Positions 22,970 to 31,377 of a DNA stretch of 64,000 nt are shown here, one piece after another. Numbering within the stretch: the first letter of the stretch is position 1; each line of letters starts with the position of its first letter. A model generated the notes under the pieces. It saw nothing but the letters and a program-made list of their open reading frames with translations. It did not search any database and had not been told where the DNA came from. The DNA comes from Alphaproteobacteria bacterium (GTDB lineage: Bacteria; Pseudomonadota; Alphaproteobacteria; Micropepsales; Micropepsaceae). A program made the translations under genes and the position numbers. The DNA lies in the NCBI GenBank assembly GCA_017308375.1, contig JAFKEW010000044.1:62001-126000 (forward strand). The letters run 5' to 3'.

Positions 22970-25384
22970 ATGGCGATTGAAGTCGAACGCCTGATGGCGC
23001 AGGTCGAAGCCGATATTTCGAAATATGAAAAGACCATGGCGAAGGTCGGCGTGCTGTTCGAGAAGCAGGCCAACGCCGTTGAGCGCCGCAATAGCGCCAT
23101 GGTGACCAAGGTGAACAAGAGCTGGGACACGCTCGGCAAGGCGAACAAGTTCGTCGGGCTGAGCAGTGCCGCCGGTGCGATTGCAGGTTTGACCGCTGTC
23201 GGTGTCGTGACCGGATTGAGTACGCTTGTCCGGAAGTCGCTGGATGCGGCCAGCGCCATCGGAGACACGGCGGTTCAGGCCGGTGTCAGCGTCGAAAAGT
23301 TGCAGGAACTTCGCTTCGCAGCCTCACAATCGGGTGCATCCTTCAATGATCTGGACCGGGGCATGATGAAGCTCAACCAGACGCTGGGCGAGTTCATCAA
23401 CACCGGCGCTGGTCCGGCGGCGGTCGCGTTCAAGAAGATCGGCCTCGACAAGGCCATCAATGCCGGCCAGATTCATGACGCGGGCGATGCCTTTGAATTC
23501 ATCGCATCGAAGATCAACAAATTCGGTACGGAGGCACAGAAAGGCTCTATCCTCGCGAAGATATTTGGCGAAGATGCCGGTCCCAAGCTTCTGCAGTTGA
23601 TGGAGCAGGGCCGGACAGGCATCGAAAAGCTGACGGCGCAGGCGAATTCCCTTGGCATTGTGCTCGACACCAAGACAGTTGAAGGCGCGAAAGAAGCAAA
23701 CGACAAGCTGGATGCGCTGTTTGCCACCATCAAGGCGCAGGGCGTCTCGGCCCTTGCGCAATTCGCTCCGCAGGTTGCCGGTATTGTCGATAGTGTAACG
23801 AAGAGCCTGCCTGACCTTGTGAAATGGGTTGAGAAGTGGGGACAGTTCTTCGGTCTCATCCAGCTTTCTAAAGTGCAGCAACTCAGCCTTGCGCTCGATA
23901 GTGCAAAGGAGCAGCTGGCCGCACTTCAGAAACGGAATGAGGATGCGAAGACGCCAGCCGGATTCCTTGGGAAAGCCGGGGCCGCCCTTGGTATCAGCCC
24001 TAGCAAAACCGGTGGCCTTGAGTTTCTGATTGAACAGCAGAAAACACATGTCGCGGACCTCACCCGCCAGCTTGCCGAGGCGCAGAAGGCGGCGAAGCCT
24101 GCAGCGCTGGCCAAGCCTACCGGCGGGACGAATGTCGCGGTTCCGCCAACGGATGCGGAATTGAAGGCCATGCAGGCACTGGCAGAAAAGCGCCAGGACT
24201 TCCTCAACAAGACGCTACTCGATGCCAAAACGGCAGAGGCGGCATGGATCGCTTCCCAGGATCGTGCCGCAGTCGAACGGCTCAAGGGCCTCGATGGCTA
24301 TCACGACGCGCTGGTGAAGCAGATCGAAGACGAGCGCAAAGCGAAGCTCGCCGCGATCGATGACGAATACGCGAAGGAGATGGATGCCCTCGCGAAGTTG
24401 AACTACGCGAAGTCATCGCCTGCATACCGGCGTGCCGCATCTGCGATTGAAGGCGGTGCCAACGCAAAGCGCGGAGCCGTCAACACGGAAGCGGACGCAT
24501 CCCTGTATACCATCAGCGATACCTCCGCCATAAATGAAGCGATCCGGCAGGGTGCTGCGCTTGTCGCCATGTACGATTCCGAGGCGGCAGCGCTGCGAAT
24601 GACCGCTGGCGAGGCAGCGAAGGCGGCCTACATCCAGCAGCAATTGAATGACGCAAAGGCACGCGGCATCCCGATCACAAAGGAATTCACGGCCGCCGTC
24701 GAGGAAGAAGGCAATCAGGTCGGTGCCGCAGCACAGCGGGCGCAGGACGCGCAGGATAGCAACGATCTGCGTGAGATGGTCCGGCAATCCTTCCGTGACG
24801 GTATCCGAACGGCCATTGAAGGTGGCGATATCCGGGATGTGTTTGCCAACCTGGCGCAAAACTTTGCGGACAAGATGGCGGACCGGCTTGGCGATCAGCT
24901 GTTCGACCTGTTCGACAAGCTGCTGGACGATATATTTTCGAATTCGGGTGGTTCCGGTGGCGGTGGTGGTGGCATTCTCGGTTTTCTGGGCAGTGCTATT
25001 GGAAGCCTCTTCGGTGGCGGTGGTGGTGGAGGCAGTGCCGGGCTTGATTCTGTCCCGTTTCAGTTGTTTCCGCGCGCATCAGGCGGTCCCGTAACGGCAG
25101 GCCAGAATTATCTGGTTGGCGAGCAGGGACCTGAACTCTTTTCTCCAGGCCGCAGCGGTACAATCATTCCGAACGACGCGCTCAGGATGCCATCCATCCC
25201 AGATGTGAAATCGGGAAGCACCACACCGGTCTCTATCGTTCTCAATTCTTCTTACAACGTGCAAGGCTCGAACCGGGCGGAGATCGAGGCTTTGCTCGCG
25301 GACCATGATCGGAAGATGGCGAAGCAACTGCCCGGCATGGTGGTGAAGACCGTGCGTGACGCCAATTCGCGCCGGATGCTTTGA
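22970..25384 (+). CDS. Phage tail tape measure protein
   Basis: 804 residues. The start EVERLMAQVEADISKYEKTMAKVGVLF is typical; long helical coiled-coil stretches follow, with a hydrophobic segment at about 60-85 (SSAAGAIAGLTAVGVVTGLSTL). Near the end are glycine-rich runs (about 650-690) and the ASGGPVTAGQNYLVGEQGPE block common in these proteins. It sets tail length. At 804 residues it predicts a tail of roughly 120 nm by the 0.15 nm per residue rule. Odd in that no tail tube or tip gene is present. Confidence 0.9.
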   Translation: MAIEVERLMAQVEADISKYEKTMAKVGVLFEKQANAVERRNSAMVTKVNKSWDTLGKANKFVGLSSAAGAIAGLTAVGVVTGLSTLVRKSLDAASAIGDTAVQAGVSVEKLQELRFAASQSGASFNDLDRGMMKLNQTLGEFINTGAGPAAVAFKKIGLDKAINAGQIHDAGDAFEFIASKINKFGTEAQKGSILAKIFGEDAGPKLLQLMEQGRTGIEKLTAQANSLGIVLDTKTVEGAKEANDKLDALFATIKAQGVSALAQFAPQVAGIVDSVTKSLPDLVKWVEKWGQFFGLIQLSKVQQLSLALDSAKEQLAALQKRNEDAKTPAGFLGKAGAALGISPSKTGGLEFLIEQQKTHVADLTRQLAEAQKAAKPAALAKPTGGTNVAVPPTDAELKAMQALAEKRQDFLNKTLLDAKTAEAAWIASQDRAAVERLKGLDGYHDALVKQIEDERKAKLAAIDDEYAKEMDALAKLNYAKSSPAYRRAASAIEGGANAKRGAVNTEADASLYTISDTSAINEAIRQGAALVAMYDSEAAALRMTAGEAAKAAYIQQQLNDAKARGIPITKEFTAAVEEEGNQVGAAAQRAQDAQDSNDLREMVRQSFRDGIRTAIEGGDIRDVFANLAQNFADKMADRLGDQLFDLFDKLLDDIFSNSGGSGGGGGGILGFLGSAIGSLFGGGGGGGSAGLDSVPFQLFPRASGGPVTAGQNYLVGEQGPELFSPGRSGTIIPNDALRMPSIPDVKSGSTTPVSIVLNSSYNVQGSNRAEIEALLADHDRKMAKQLPGMVVKTVRDANSRRML

Positions 25385-25398
25385 ATGTGGAGATGGAA

Positions 25399-25989
25399 AT
25401 GACTCTCGTTCTTCAGACACCGCCGGACGGTCCGGTCGTTACATTCCCGGAGATGCAGGCGCATCTGAGGCAGGAAGACGCTTCAGAACTTCTGTCTATT
25501 GGTATGTATGTCGATGCAGCCACACGGAACCTCGATGGCCGTGACGGCTTCCTTGGTAGATGCCTTCTCACCCAGATATGGAAACTGAAGCTGGACTGGT
25601 TCCCGCCTTCAATCGCCGTGCCGTTGCCGCCATGCCAATCGGTCGAATCCATCACCTATGTGGATGCCGCAGGCCAGGATCAAACGCTCGCCGCAGAAAC
25701 CTATCAGGTGGCCGGGATCGGGACGCCAGATGGCGCGCGGATCGTGCCGGCGTTCGGGAAAAGCTGGCCGGTCACGCGGCGTTCACTTGAGGCGGTGACG
25801 GTCACATTCAAAGCCGGTTATGGCGACCATGCGGAAGATGTGCCTGAACCGATCCGTACCGCGATCAAGATGCAAGCGGCGTCTCTATACGAGAATCGTG
25901 AAAGCGTTCTGGTGGGCGGGGACTCGATAATCGATCTTTCGCAGCCAGTGCTTGATCTGATCAGCGGCTATCGTACCTGGAGCTTCTGA
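25399..25989 (+). CDS. Head-tail connector protein (gp6-like)
   Basis: 196 residues from ATG 25399, which has ggag six bases upstream; a TTG at 25381 is the outer alternative. The start FPEMQAHLRQED, the middle VESITYVDAAGQDQTL with YQV, and the end VPEPIRTAIKMQAASLYENRES are family hallmarks. Joins portal to tail. Here it comes after the tape measure rather than next to the capsid, an unusual order. Confidence 0.88.
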   Translation: MTLVLQTPPDGPVVTFPEMQAHLRQEDASELLSIGMYVDAATRNLDGRDGFLGRCLLTQIWKLKLDWFPPSIAVPLPPCQSVESITYVDAAGQDQTLAAETYQVAGIGTPDGARIVPAFGKSWPVTRRSLEAVTVTFKAGYGDHAEDVPEPIRTAIKMQAASLYENRESVLVGGDSIIDLSQPVLDLISGYRTWSF

Positions 25990-26393
25990 TGCGCGGTCGA
26001 AAACCTTCACAGCTATCCAAAGAGGACGGGCTTCGGAAGCTGCCTGGACCACCGTCATGGCTTTCGCCTGAGGCAAAGGCAGAGTGGAAGCGTGTATCCA
26101 AGATACTTGCGAAGCGTCAGATATTGACCGCAGGCGATCTTGCTTCATTGGAAACCTATTGTTTGGCCGTGGGACAGGTGCGGCAATGTCAGGCTGAACT
26201 TGCGGCCGGGCCGATGTGGGTGGAGTCGGAACGCTCCGCACCGCGGCCCCATCCTGCGTTTCGCGTCATGCACGAAGCTATGCGCCAGGTCCGGCAATAT
26301 GCGTCAGAACTTGGATTGACACCGGTTTCGCGAGCCCGTTCGGCATTGGCGCCGCAAGGGGACGATGATGAATTCGCCGGCATGGATATTTGA
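25989..26393 (+). CDS. terS: Terminase small subunit (P27 family)
   Basis: 134 residues. MRGRKPSQLSKEDGLRKLPGP start, then PEAKAEWKRVSKILAKRQILTAGD and LASLETYCLAVGQVR, and the terminal ELGLTPVSRARS match the P27 family. Recognises packaging DNA. Its ATG overlaps the connector stop and its end overlaps the large-subunit start by 29 bases. Confidence 0.92.
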   Translation: MRGRKPSQLSKEDGLRKLPGPPSWLSPEAKAEWKRVSKILAKRQILTAGDLASLETYCLAVGQVRQCQAELAAGPMWVESERSAPRPHPAFRVMHEAMRQVRQYASELGLTPVSRARSALAPQGDDDEFAGMDI

Positions 26394-27966
26394 CGGCTCT
26401 GTCCTCGCTGACCCGCACGGGAAGGGCGATCTGGCCGTTAAATTTCTCCAGCTTCTGAAGCACCTTAAAAGCCAGGCCAAAGGGCAGGCATTCGAAGTCT
26501 GGCCCTTCATGGAACGGATTGTGAGACGGGTCTATGGCGACACGCGGCCGGATGGCCAGCGCAGGGTCAAGACCGTGTTCCTGATGCTGCCCCGCGGCAA
26601 TCGTAAGACGACGCTGGGTGCTGGCCTTGTGATGCTGCACACCATCGGGCCGGAACGGATCAACGGTGGCTACGCCGTGTCCGCTGCCGTCGACCGGGAG
26701 CAGGCGCGGATCGCCTATGATGAGGCGGTAGGGATGCTGCAGGTGCATCCGCGGCTGATGCGCGCCACCAATATCCGCGACACCAAATCGCTGATCGAGC
26801 ATCCGAAGAGCGGATCGGTCTACCACGCGGTTTCGAGCGACGGTGCGGCACAGCATGGCAAGACGCCTACATTTGTGCTGGCGGATGAACTTCACACCTG
26901 GCGCAAGGCGGACCTCTGGAACGCGCTGCGCACGGGCGTGGTGAAGACACCGAATTCAATCACCTGGATCATTACCACGGCCGGCAAGGGGCAGATGAAC
27001 CTTGCCTATGATCTCTACAAATATGCCAAAGCCATTGATGCTGGTGAGATCGAGGATGAGGCATTCCTGCCGATCCTGTTCGAAAGCCCACCTGACGTGG
27101 ACTGGCGCAGCGAAGAGGCGTGGCGGGCGGTAAATCCGGGCCTTGCGCATGGCTTCCCAGATATTGACGGCTTGCGGCAATTGGCACGGGAGGCCGAGAA
27201 CCGGCCGGGCGAGCGCGAAGCCTTCATGCAATTTAATCTCAATGTCTGGCTGGACGGTGCGGCCGCGCCCTGGCTCGACATGGCGCTTTATGACGCCTCC
27301 GGCCTCGATCCGGTGGATCTGGCCGCCCTTGAGGGCGAGCCCTGCTATGTGGGCGTGGACCTGTCCTCGACTGAGGATCTGACTGCCGTGGTGGCGGTTT
27401 TCCCCCGCCCGGACGGAACTGCCGTCATCGCCCCGTCCTTTTTCGTGCCCGAGGCGACCCTCAGGAAGCGCCAGGAGCGTGATTCGGTCCCTTATCTGCG
27501 CTGGCGGGACGAGGGCCATATCGTCGCCACGCCGGGCAACGTGGTGGATTACGACATTGTGGAAGGGCGGATCGTGGAACTGGCCGAGCGGTTCAACGTC
27601 CTCGAAATCCTCATAGACCGATGGAACGCCACCGGCACCATGAACCGGCTCTCGGCTATGGGCTTGCCCGTGGTCCGGTTTGGGCAGGGCTATGCGTCCA
27701 TGAATGCGGCTGTGAAGACAACGGAGCGCACGATCCTCTCCGGCAACTTCCGGCACGGCGGTCACCCTGTGCTGCGGTGGAATTTTCAGAATGTGACGAT
27801 CGAACGCGACCCGGCCGGGAACGAGAAGTTCAACAAGGCCCGAAGCGCAGAGAAGATCGACGGCGCGGTGGCCTGTGCGATGGCATTGGCGCGCGCAACC
27901 TCAAGCGAAAACGGCCCGAGTATCTACGATACCGAGGAAGGTGCTGAAGGATTGCTGGTGTTATAA
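26365..27966 (+). CDS. terL: Terminase large subunit
   Basis: 533-residue packaging motor and nuclease. ATPase: Walker A-like PRGNRKTT at 76-83, Walker B VLADE at 171-175, ITWIITTAG motif III near 195. Nuclease: YVGVDLSSTEDLTAVV around 328-345 with the first metal aspartate, and a later IDRWNATG segment. ATG 26365 has aagggg upstream. It is the last gene of the element, about 70 bases from attR. Confidence 0.93.
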   Translation: MMNSPAWIFDGSVLADPHGKGDLAVKFLQLLKHLKSQAKGQAFEVWPFMERIVRRVYGDTRPDGQRRVKTVFLMLPRGNRKTTLGAGLVMLHTIGPERINGGYAVSAAVDREQARIAYDEAVGMLQVHPRLMRATNIRDTKSLIEHPKSGSVYHAVSSDGAAQHGKTPTFVLADELHTWRKADLWNALRTGVVKTPNSITWIITTAGKGQMNLAYDLYKYAKAIDAGEIEDEAFLPILFESPPDVDWRSEEAWRAVNPGLAHGFPDIDGLRQLAREAENRPGEREAFMQFNLNVWLDGAAAPWLDMALYDASGLDPVDLAALEGEPCYVGVDLSSTEDLTAVVAVFPRPDGTAVIAPSFFVPEATLRKRQERDSVPYLRWRDEGHIVATPGNVVDYDIVEGRIVELAERFNVLEILIDRWNATGTMNRLSAMGLPVVRFGQGYASMNAAVKTTERTILSGNFRHGGHPVLRWNFQNVTIERDPAGNEKFNKARSAEKIDGAVACAMALARATSSENGPSIYDTEEGAEGLLVL

Positions 27967-28002
27967 AGGCCCGGTTCCCCTGTGGTTCCCTGAGCCTTTT
28001 TT
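27965..28002 (+). terminator. Probable terminator after terL
   Basis: aaaggc (27965-27970) pairs with gcctttttt (27994-28002); the loop is long (about 23 bases) with a repeated ggttccc. Confidence 0.4.
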
Positions 28003-28037
28003 CGTGATTTTGCCGCTTGTCTTAAGTACTTGATTTT

Positions 28038-28085
28038 ATTTGGTGGAGCCAAGCGGGATCGAACCGCTGACCTCCTGCATGCCAT
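28038..28085. repeat. attR of the integrated element
   Basis: 48 bp identical to attL, lying inside the intact tRNA-Ala gene. The tRNA 3' half here is therefore element-supplied. Confidence 0.95.
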
Positions 28086-28116
28086 GCAGGCGCTCTCCCA
28101 GCTGAGCTATGGCCCC
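28041..28116 (-). tRNA. tRNA-Ala (anticodon GGC)
   Basis: 76 bases with an encoded CCA. Acceptor GGGGCCA/TGGCTCC (G-U allowed), D arm, anticodon stem CCTGC/GCAGG closing the seven-base loop ATGGCAT, so anticodon GGC; T arm GCGGTTCGATCCCGC. It is the insertion site of the element and remains complete because the inserted DNA restores the 3' half. Confidence 0.95.
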
Positions 28117-28150
28117 ACGTTGCGGCGTCGGCCGCGCTTATAACCTTATT

Positions 28151-28645
28151 CTACCGGTCGTCTTTTTCAATATCGGCGTCGATAATGCCGCTGACATCCT
28201 CGTCTTCGTCGTCTTCTTCCAGAAGACTGGAATCGTCTTCATCGTCGTCAACGTCTTCGCCGAGGTCTTCCAGATCGCCGGTCTCGTCATCGCTTTCGAT
28301 GACGGTCATGCCTGCGTCTTCTTCCTCTTCCTCCTCGGCGGCGTCTTCGTCGTCCTCGTCGTCGCCGATCTTCAGCGGCGCTTCGTCGATGACGTCTTCT
28401 TCTTCGTCCTCTTCGGCCTCGGCGGATTCGTCCTCGGTCTCGTCTTCTTCCTCGTCATCCTCGGCCTTTGGCGCCGGCGCCGGGGCTGCCGGCTCGGGCT
28501 GGCGCGGGCGCCGCTGCTTATAAAGCGCCTCGGGCTCGAACGAGAACTGACATTTCGGGCACTCGATGGGCCGCTTGTTCAGGTCATAAAAACGCGTATT
28601 GCAGCTTGGGCAAGCGCGCTTGGTTCCGAGATCTGCCTTGACCAA
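28151..28645 (-). CDS. TIGR02300 (FYDLN acid) family protein
   Basis: 164 residues. A zinc ribbon at the start (C12-x-x-C15 and C29-x-x-C32) encloses the family's FYDLN signature (residues 19-23); after about residue 60 the chain is almost wholly Asp/Glu, giving a very low pI. Alphaproteobacteria-specific and of unknown function; usually beside aroA as here, divergently oriented. Confidence 0.92.
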   Translation of the reverse strand: MVKADLGTKRACPSCNTRFYDLNKRPIECPKCQFSFEPEALYKQRRPRQPEPAAPAPAPKAEDDEEEDETEDESAEAEEDEEEDVIDEAPLKIGDDEDDEDAAEEEEEEDAGMTVIESDDETGDLEDLGEDVDDDEDDSSLLEEDDEDEDVSGIIDADIEKDDR

Positions 28646-28724
28646 CGTTCATCTTCCCGCGTGAAGTCGCTTCTGAAAAGGGGCGTCGTTTGCCACTTCT
28701 CCGTCTGCCTGTCAAAGGACCTTT

Positions 28725-30071
28725 ATGCCTAGCACCTCCACATCGCGCGCCGTTGCCGCCAGGCCCGCGCCGCCGCTCAGCGGGGAAGCCCCGGTTCCGG
28801 GCGACAAATCCATCTCGCACCGGGCCTTGCTGCTCGGCACGCTGGCCGTCGGCGAAACGCGGATTTCCGGCCTTCTGGAGGCGGAAGACGTGCTTAATAC
28901 CGCATCCGCCATGCGGGCCTATGGTGCCACGGTGGAACGGCAGGGCCCCGGCCTCTGGTCCGTCCATGGCGTGGGGGTGGGCGGGCTTACCGCGCCTGCA
29001 GCACCGCTTGATTTCGGCAATTCGGGCACCGGCTCGCGTCTGGTGATGGGGATGGCGGCGACAACCCCGGTCACCAGCGTCTTCACCGGTGATTCCTCGC
29101 TGCGCCGGCGGCCGATGAAGCGCGTGCTCGACCCGTTGACCCGCTTCGGCGCCCGCTACGAGGCCCAGCCGGGCGGATTGATGCCGCTGTCGCTGACCGG
29201 CGCTGGCCCCGCGCTCGCCATCGATTATGAGGTTACGGTCGCCTCCGCCCAGGTGAAATCGGCGCTGCTATTCGCCGCGCTCAATGCCACCGGCCGCAGC
29301 CGCATCGGCCAGCGCGCGCTGACCCGCGATCACACCGAAAAAATGCTGGCCGCTTTTGGCGCCGATATTTCGGTGGAGCCGCGCTCGGGTGGCGGCGAGG
29401 TGATTTCCCTGATGGGGGAGGCTGAACTTTCGCCCTGCGCGGTCGATGTGCCGCGCGATCCATCTTCGGCGGCGTTTCCGCTGGTGGCGGGTCTTCTGGT
29501 GCCCGGCTCGGTGGTGTCGGCACCGGGTGTACTGCTCAATACCCGCCGTACCGGGCTGTTCGAGGCCTTGCGCGCGATGGGGGCTGAAATCACGGTTTCC
29601 AATCTGCGCCAGAGCGGCGGCGAAGACATTGGCGATATCGCGGTTCGCTTTTCGGCGTTGAAGGGGATCGAGGTGCCGCCGGAAGGCGCGCCAGCGATGA
29701 TCGACGAATATCCGGTCCTGGCCGTTGCCGCCGCTTTTGCCGAAGGCCGCACCGTGATGCGCGGGCTGGAAGAATTGCGGGTGAAGGAAAGCGACCGCCT
29801 TTCGGCCATCGTAGCGGGCCTGCGCGCCAATGGCGTCACGGTGGAAGAACTGGAAGACGGCCTGATTGTGGAAGGCCGTGGTGCGGATGGCGTGCCCGGT
29901 GGCGGCATGGTCGAAACCCACATGGATCACCGCATTGCGATGAGTTTTCTTGTGATGGGCATGGCCGCGCGCGCGCCCGTCGCGGTGGACGATGTTGCGA
30001 TGATCGCAACCAGCTTCCCGGAATTCGAGGGGCTGATGCGTGGCCTGGGGGCGGAATTGCTGTCGCAATAA
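28725..30071 (+). CDS. aroA: 3-phosphoshikimate 1-carboxyvinyltransferase (EPSP synthase)
   Basis: Sixth step of the shikimate pathway. 448 residues with PGDKSISHR (about 25-33), [11 protein letters not shown] (about 104-114), the [10 protein letters not shown] block near 345-355 and the DHRIAMSF near 400. These match the alphaproteobacterial EPSP synthase. The active-site GNSGT glycine region reads FGNSGTGSR, and further work would be needed to place it in class I or II. Followed by the GIY-YIG cassette, then cmk. Confidence 0.95.
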   Translation: MPSTSTSRAVAARPAPPLSGEAPVPGDKSISHRALLLGTLAVGETRISGLLEAEDVLNTASAMRAYGATVERQGPGLWSVHGVGVGGLTAPAAPLDFGNSGTGSRLVMGMAATTPVTSVFTGDSSLRRRPMKRVLDPLTRFGARYEAQPGGLMPLSLTGAGPALAIDYEVTVASAQVKSALLFAALNATGRSRIGQRALTRDHTEKMLAAFGADISVEPRSGGGEVISLMGEAELSPCAVDVPRDPSSAAFPLVAGLLVPGSVVSAPGVLLNTRRTGLFEALRAMGAEITVSNLRQSGGEDIGDIAVRFSALKGIEVPPEGAPAMIDEYPVLAVAAAFAEGRTVMRGLEELRVKESDRLSAIVAGLRANGVTVEELEDGLIVEGRGADGVPGGGMVETHMDHRIAMSFLVMGMAARAPVAVDDVAMIATSFPEFEGLMRGLGAELLSQ

Positions 30072-30543
30072 TTGTCATCCCCGGCTGAGCGGAGCGTAAG
30101 CTTCGCGAAGGGAAGGGGACCCAGGTGGGTCTTGTCGACTCATGATTTGAATTAATATCGCTTCAGCTATGCGGGAACACAGCTACTTCGTCTATATCCT
30201 CGCGAGCGGGCGCAACGGTACGCTCTATACCGGCGTCACGAACGATATTGTGCGCCGGATATGGGAACACAAGAATGATCTGATTGACGGCTTTACCAAG
30301 AAATACGGCGTGCACATTCTCGTTTGGTACGAATTTCACGAGGACATCAATCTCGCAATTGTTCGCGAAAAGCGGATAAAGCGATGGAATCGTGCCTGGA
30401 AGATCAAATTGATCGAGAAGGAAAATTCCGGCTGGAATTGTCTTTGGGAGAAACTTACCGGTGAATTTGCGCAGCCATGAAGACCTGGTTCCCCTTCCCT
30501 CGCATTCATGCCGCGGGCACGAATGCTCGCCGGGGATGACAAT
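30071..30543. mobile_element. Inverted-repeat unit carrying a GIY-YIG nuclease gene
   Basis: Left end 30071-30132 and right end 30481-30543 are imperfect inverted repeats: both have attgtcatccccggc at the outer end and gggaaggggaMccaggt at the inner end, with different hairpins between (cttcgcgaag left; gcattc...gaatgc right). The only gene inside is the GIY-YIG ORF, whose stop abuts the right repeat. It splits the usual aroA-cmk spacing. Confidence 0.6.
30169..30480 (+). CDS. GIY-YIG nuclease family protein (YhbQ/UPF0213-like)
   Basis: 103 residues. The GIY-YIG core appears as FVYILAS...GTLYTGVTND at residues 7-26, followed by R29/R30, H34 and, later, a helix with REKRIKRWNR. Single-domain members of this group are thought to cut DNA but targets are unknown. 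The gene is framed by inverted repeats and may be the enzyme that moves or maintains the unit (inference). Confidence 0.88.
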   Translation: MREHSYFVYILASGRNGTLYTGVTNDIVRRIWEHKNDLIDGFTKKYGVHILVWYEFHEDINLAIVREKRIKRWNRAWKIKLIEKENSGWNCLWEKLTGEFAQP

Positions 30544-30564
30544 CATAAAACAGGCTCCCATTCC

Positions 30565-31239
30565 ATGACTCATTCCATCGTCATTGCGGTTGACGGCACC
30601 GCGGCCAGCGGCAAGGGCACGCTGGCGAAGCGGCTTGCCCGCCATTTCGGTTTTCCGCATCTGGATTCGGGGGCGCTCTACCGGCTTACCGCGCTTGCGG
30701 TGCTGGAAGTGAAGGGCGATCCGAAAGACCCGGATACGGCCGTCAAAGGCGCGCGCGCGATCGATCTCAACCGCGCCGGCGATCCCAAAATCCGTAGCGA
30801 TGTGGTCGGCAAGGCGGCATCGGACGTGGCCGCAATTCCGGCCGTCCGTGCCGCGCTGCTCGATTTCCAGCGCAATTTTCTCCTCCACCCGCCCGGCGGC
30901 AGCGATGGTGCGGTGATGGATGGGCGCGACATCGGCACCGTGATCTGCCCGGATGCCGCGGCCAAACTGTTCGTCGATGCCGAACCGGCCATCCGGGCCC
31001 ACCGCCGCTGGCTGGAATTGCAGGGCCTGGGCCTGACGCGGGACGAAAGCGCCGTGCTGGCCGAAATCAACGCCCGCGACCAGGCGGACCGGACCCGCCC
31101 CGTCTCCCCTTTGGTCCAGGCGGCGGATGCGGCCTTGCTCGACACGACTCATTTGGATATAGACGCCGCGTTCGCGGCCGCTCTCGCTTTGGTCGAACCG
31201 AAGGTGGAGAGAGCGCTCAAGGCCCGGCCCAGGGGTTAA
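30565..31239 (+). CDS. cmk: Cytidylate kinase
   Basis: Phosphorylates CMP/dCMP. 224 residues from ATG 30565; the frame is open upstream into the repeat, but the protein begins IVIAVDGTAASGKGTLAKRLA (P-loop at about residues 9-17). DSGALYR and the MDGRDIGTVI block follow, and RDQADRTR carries the lid arginines. Directly upstream of rpsA, the standard proteobacterial order. Confidence 0.95.
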   Translation: MTHSIVIAVDGTAASGKGTLAKRLARHFGFPHLDSGALYRLTALAVLEVKGDPKDPDTAVKGARAIDLNRAGDPKIRSDVVGKAASDVAAIPAVRAALLDFQRNFLLHPPGGSDGAVMDGRDIGTVICPDAAAKLFVDAEPAIRAHRRWLELQGLGLTRDESAVLAEINARDQADRTRPVSPLVQAADAALLDTTHLDIDAAFAAALALVEPKVERALKARPRG

Positions 31240-31377
31240 GGAGACCCGGCCGGACCCTCTCTGGGCCGGCCCGTCCCAAATCATCCGCAACCCAATCGCC
31301 ATTGCGGGCGAAAAGCCCCGCGTGGAAGTCCGCCCGGCGCCGCCGGGTTGGCAGAAAATTCTGAATCAGGAGAGTTC

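Larger units (their letters stand above)
11109..28085. mobile_element. Integrated phage-like element (about 16.9 kb) in tRNA-Ala
   Basis: Bounded by the 48-bp att repeats with an integrase next to attL. It contains head genes (portal, protease, capsid, connector, terminases), a tail chaperone-like gene, gp10-type protein and tape measure, plus regulators. Not found: tail tube, sheath, baseplate, host-specificity, holin/lysin, replication initiator or a conventional repressor with a helix-turn-helix. The terminases lie at the end of the head/tail block rather than before the portal. All major frames are intact, which argues against simple decay. Confidence 0.93.
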
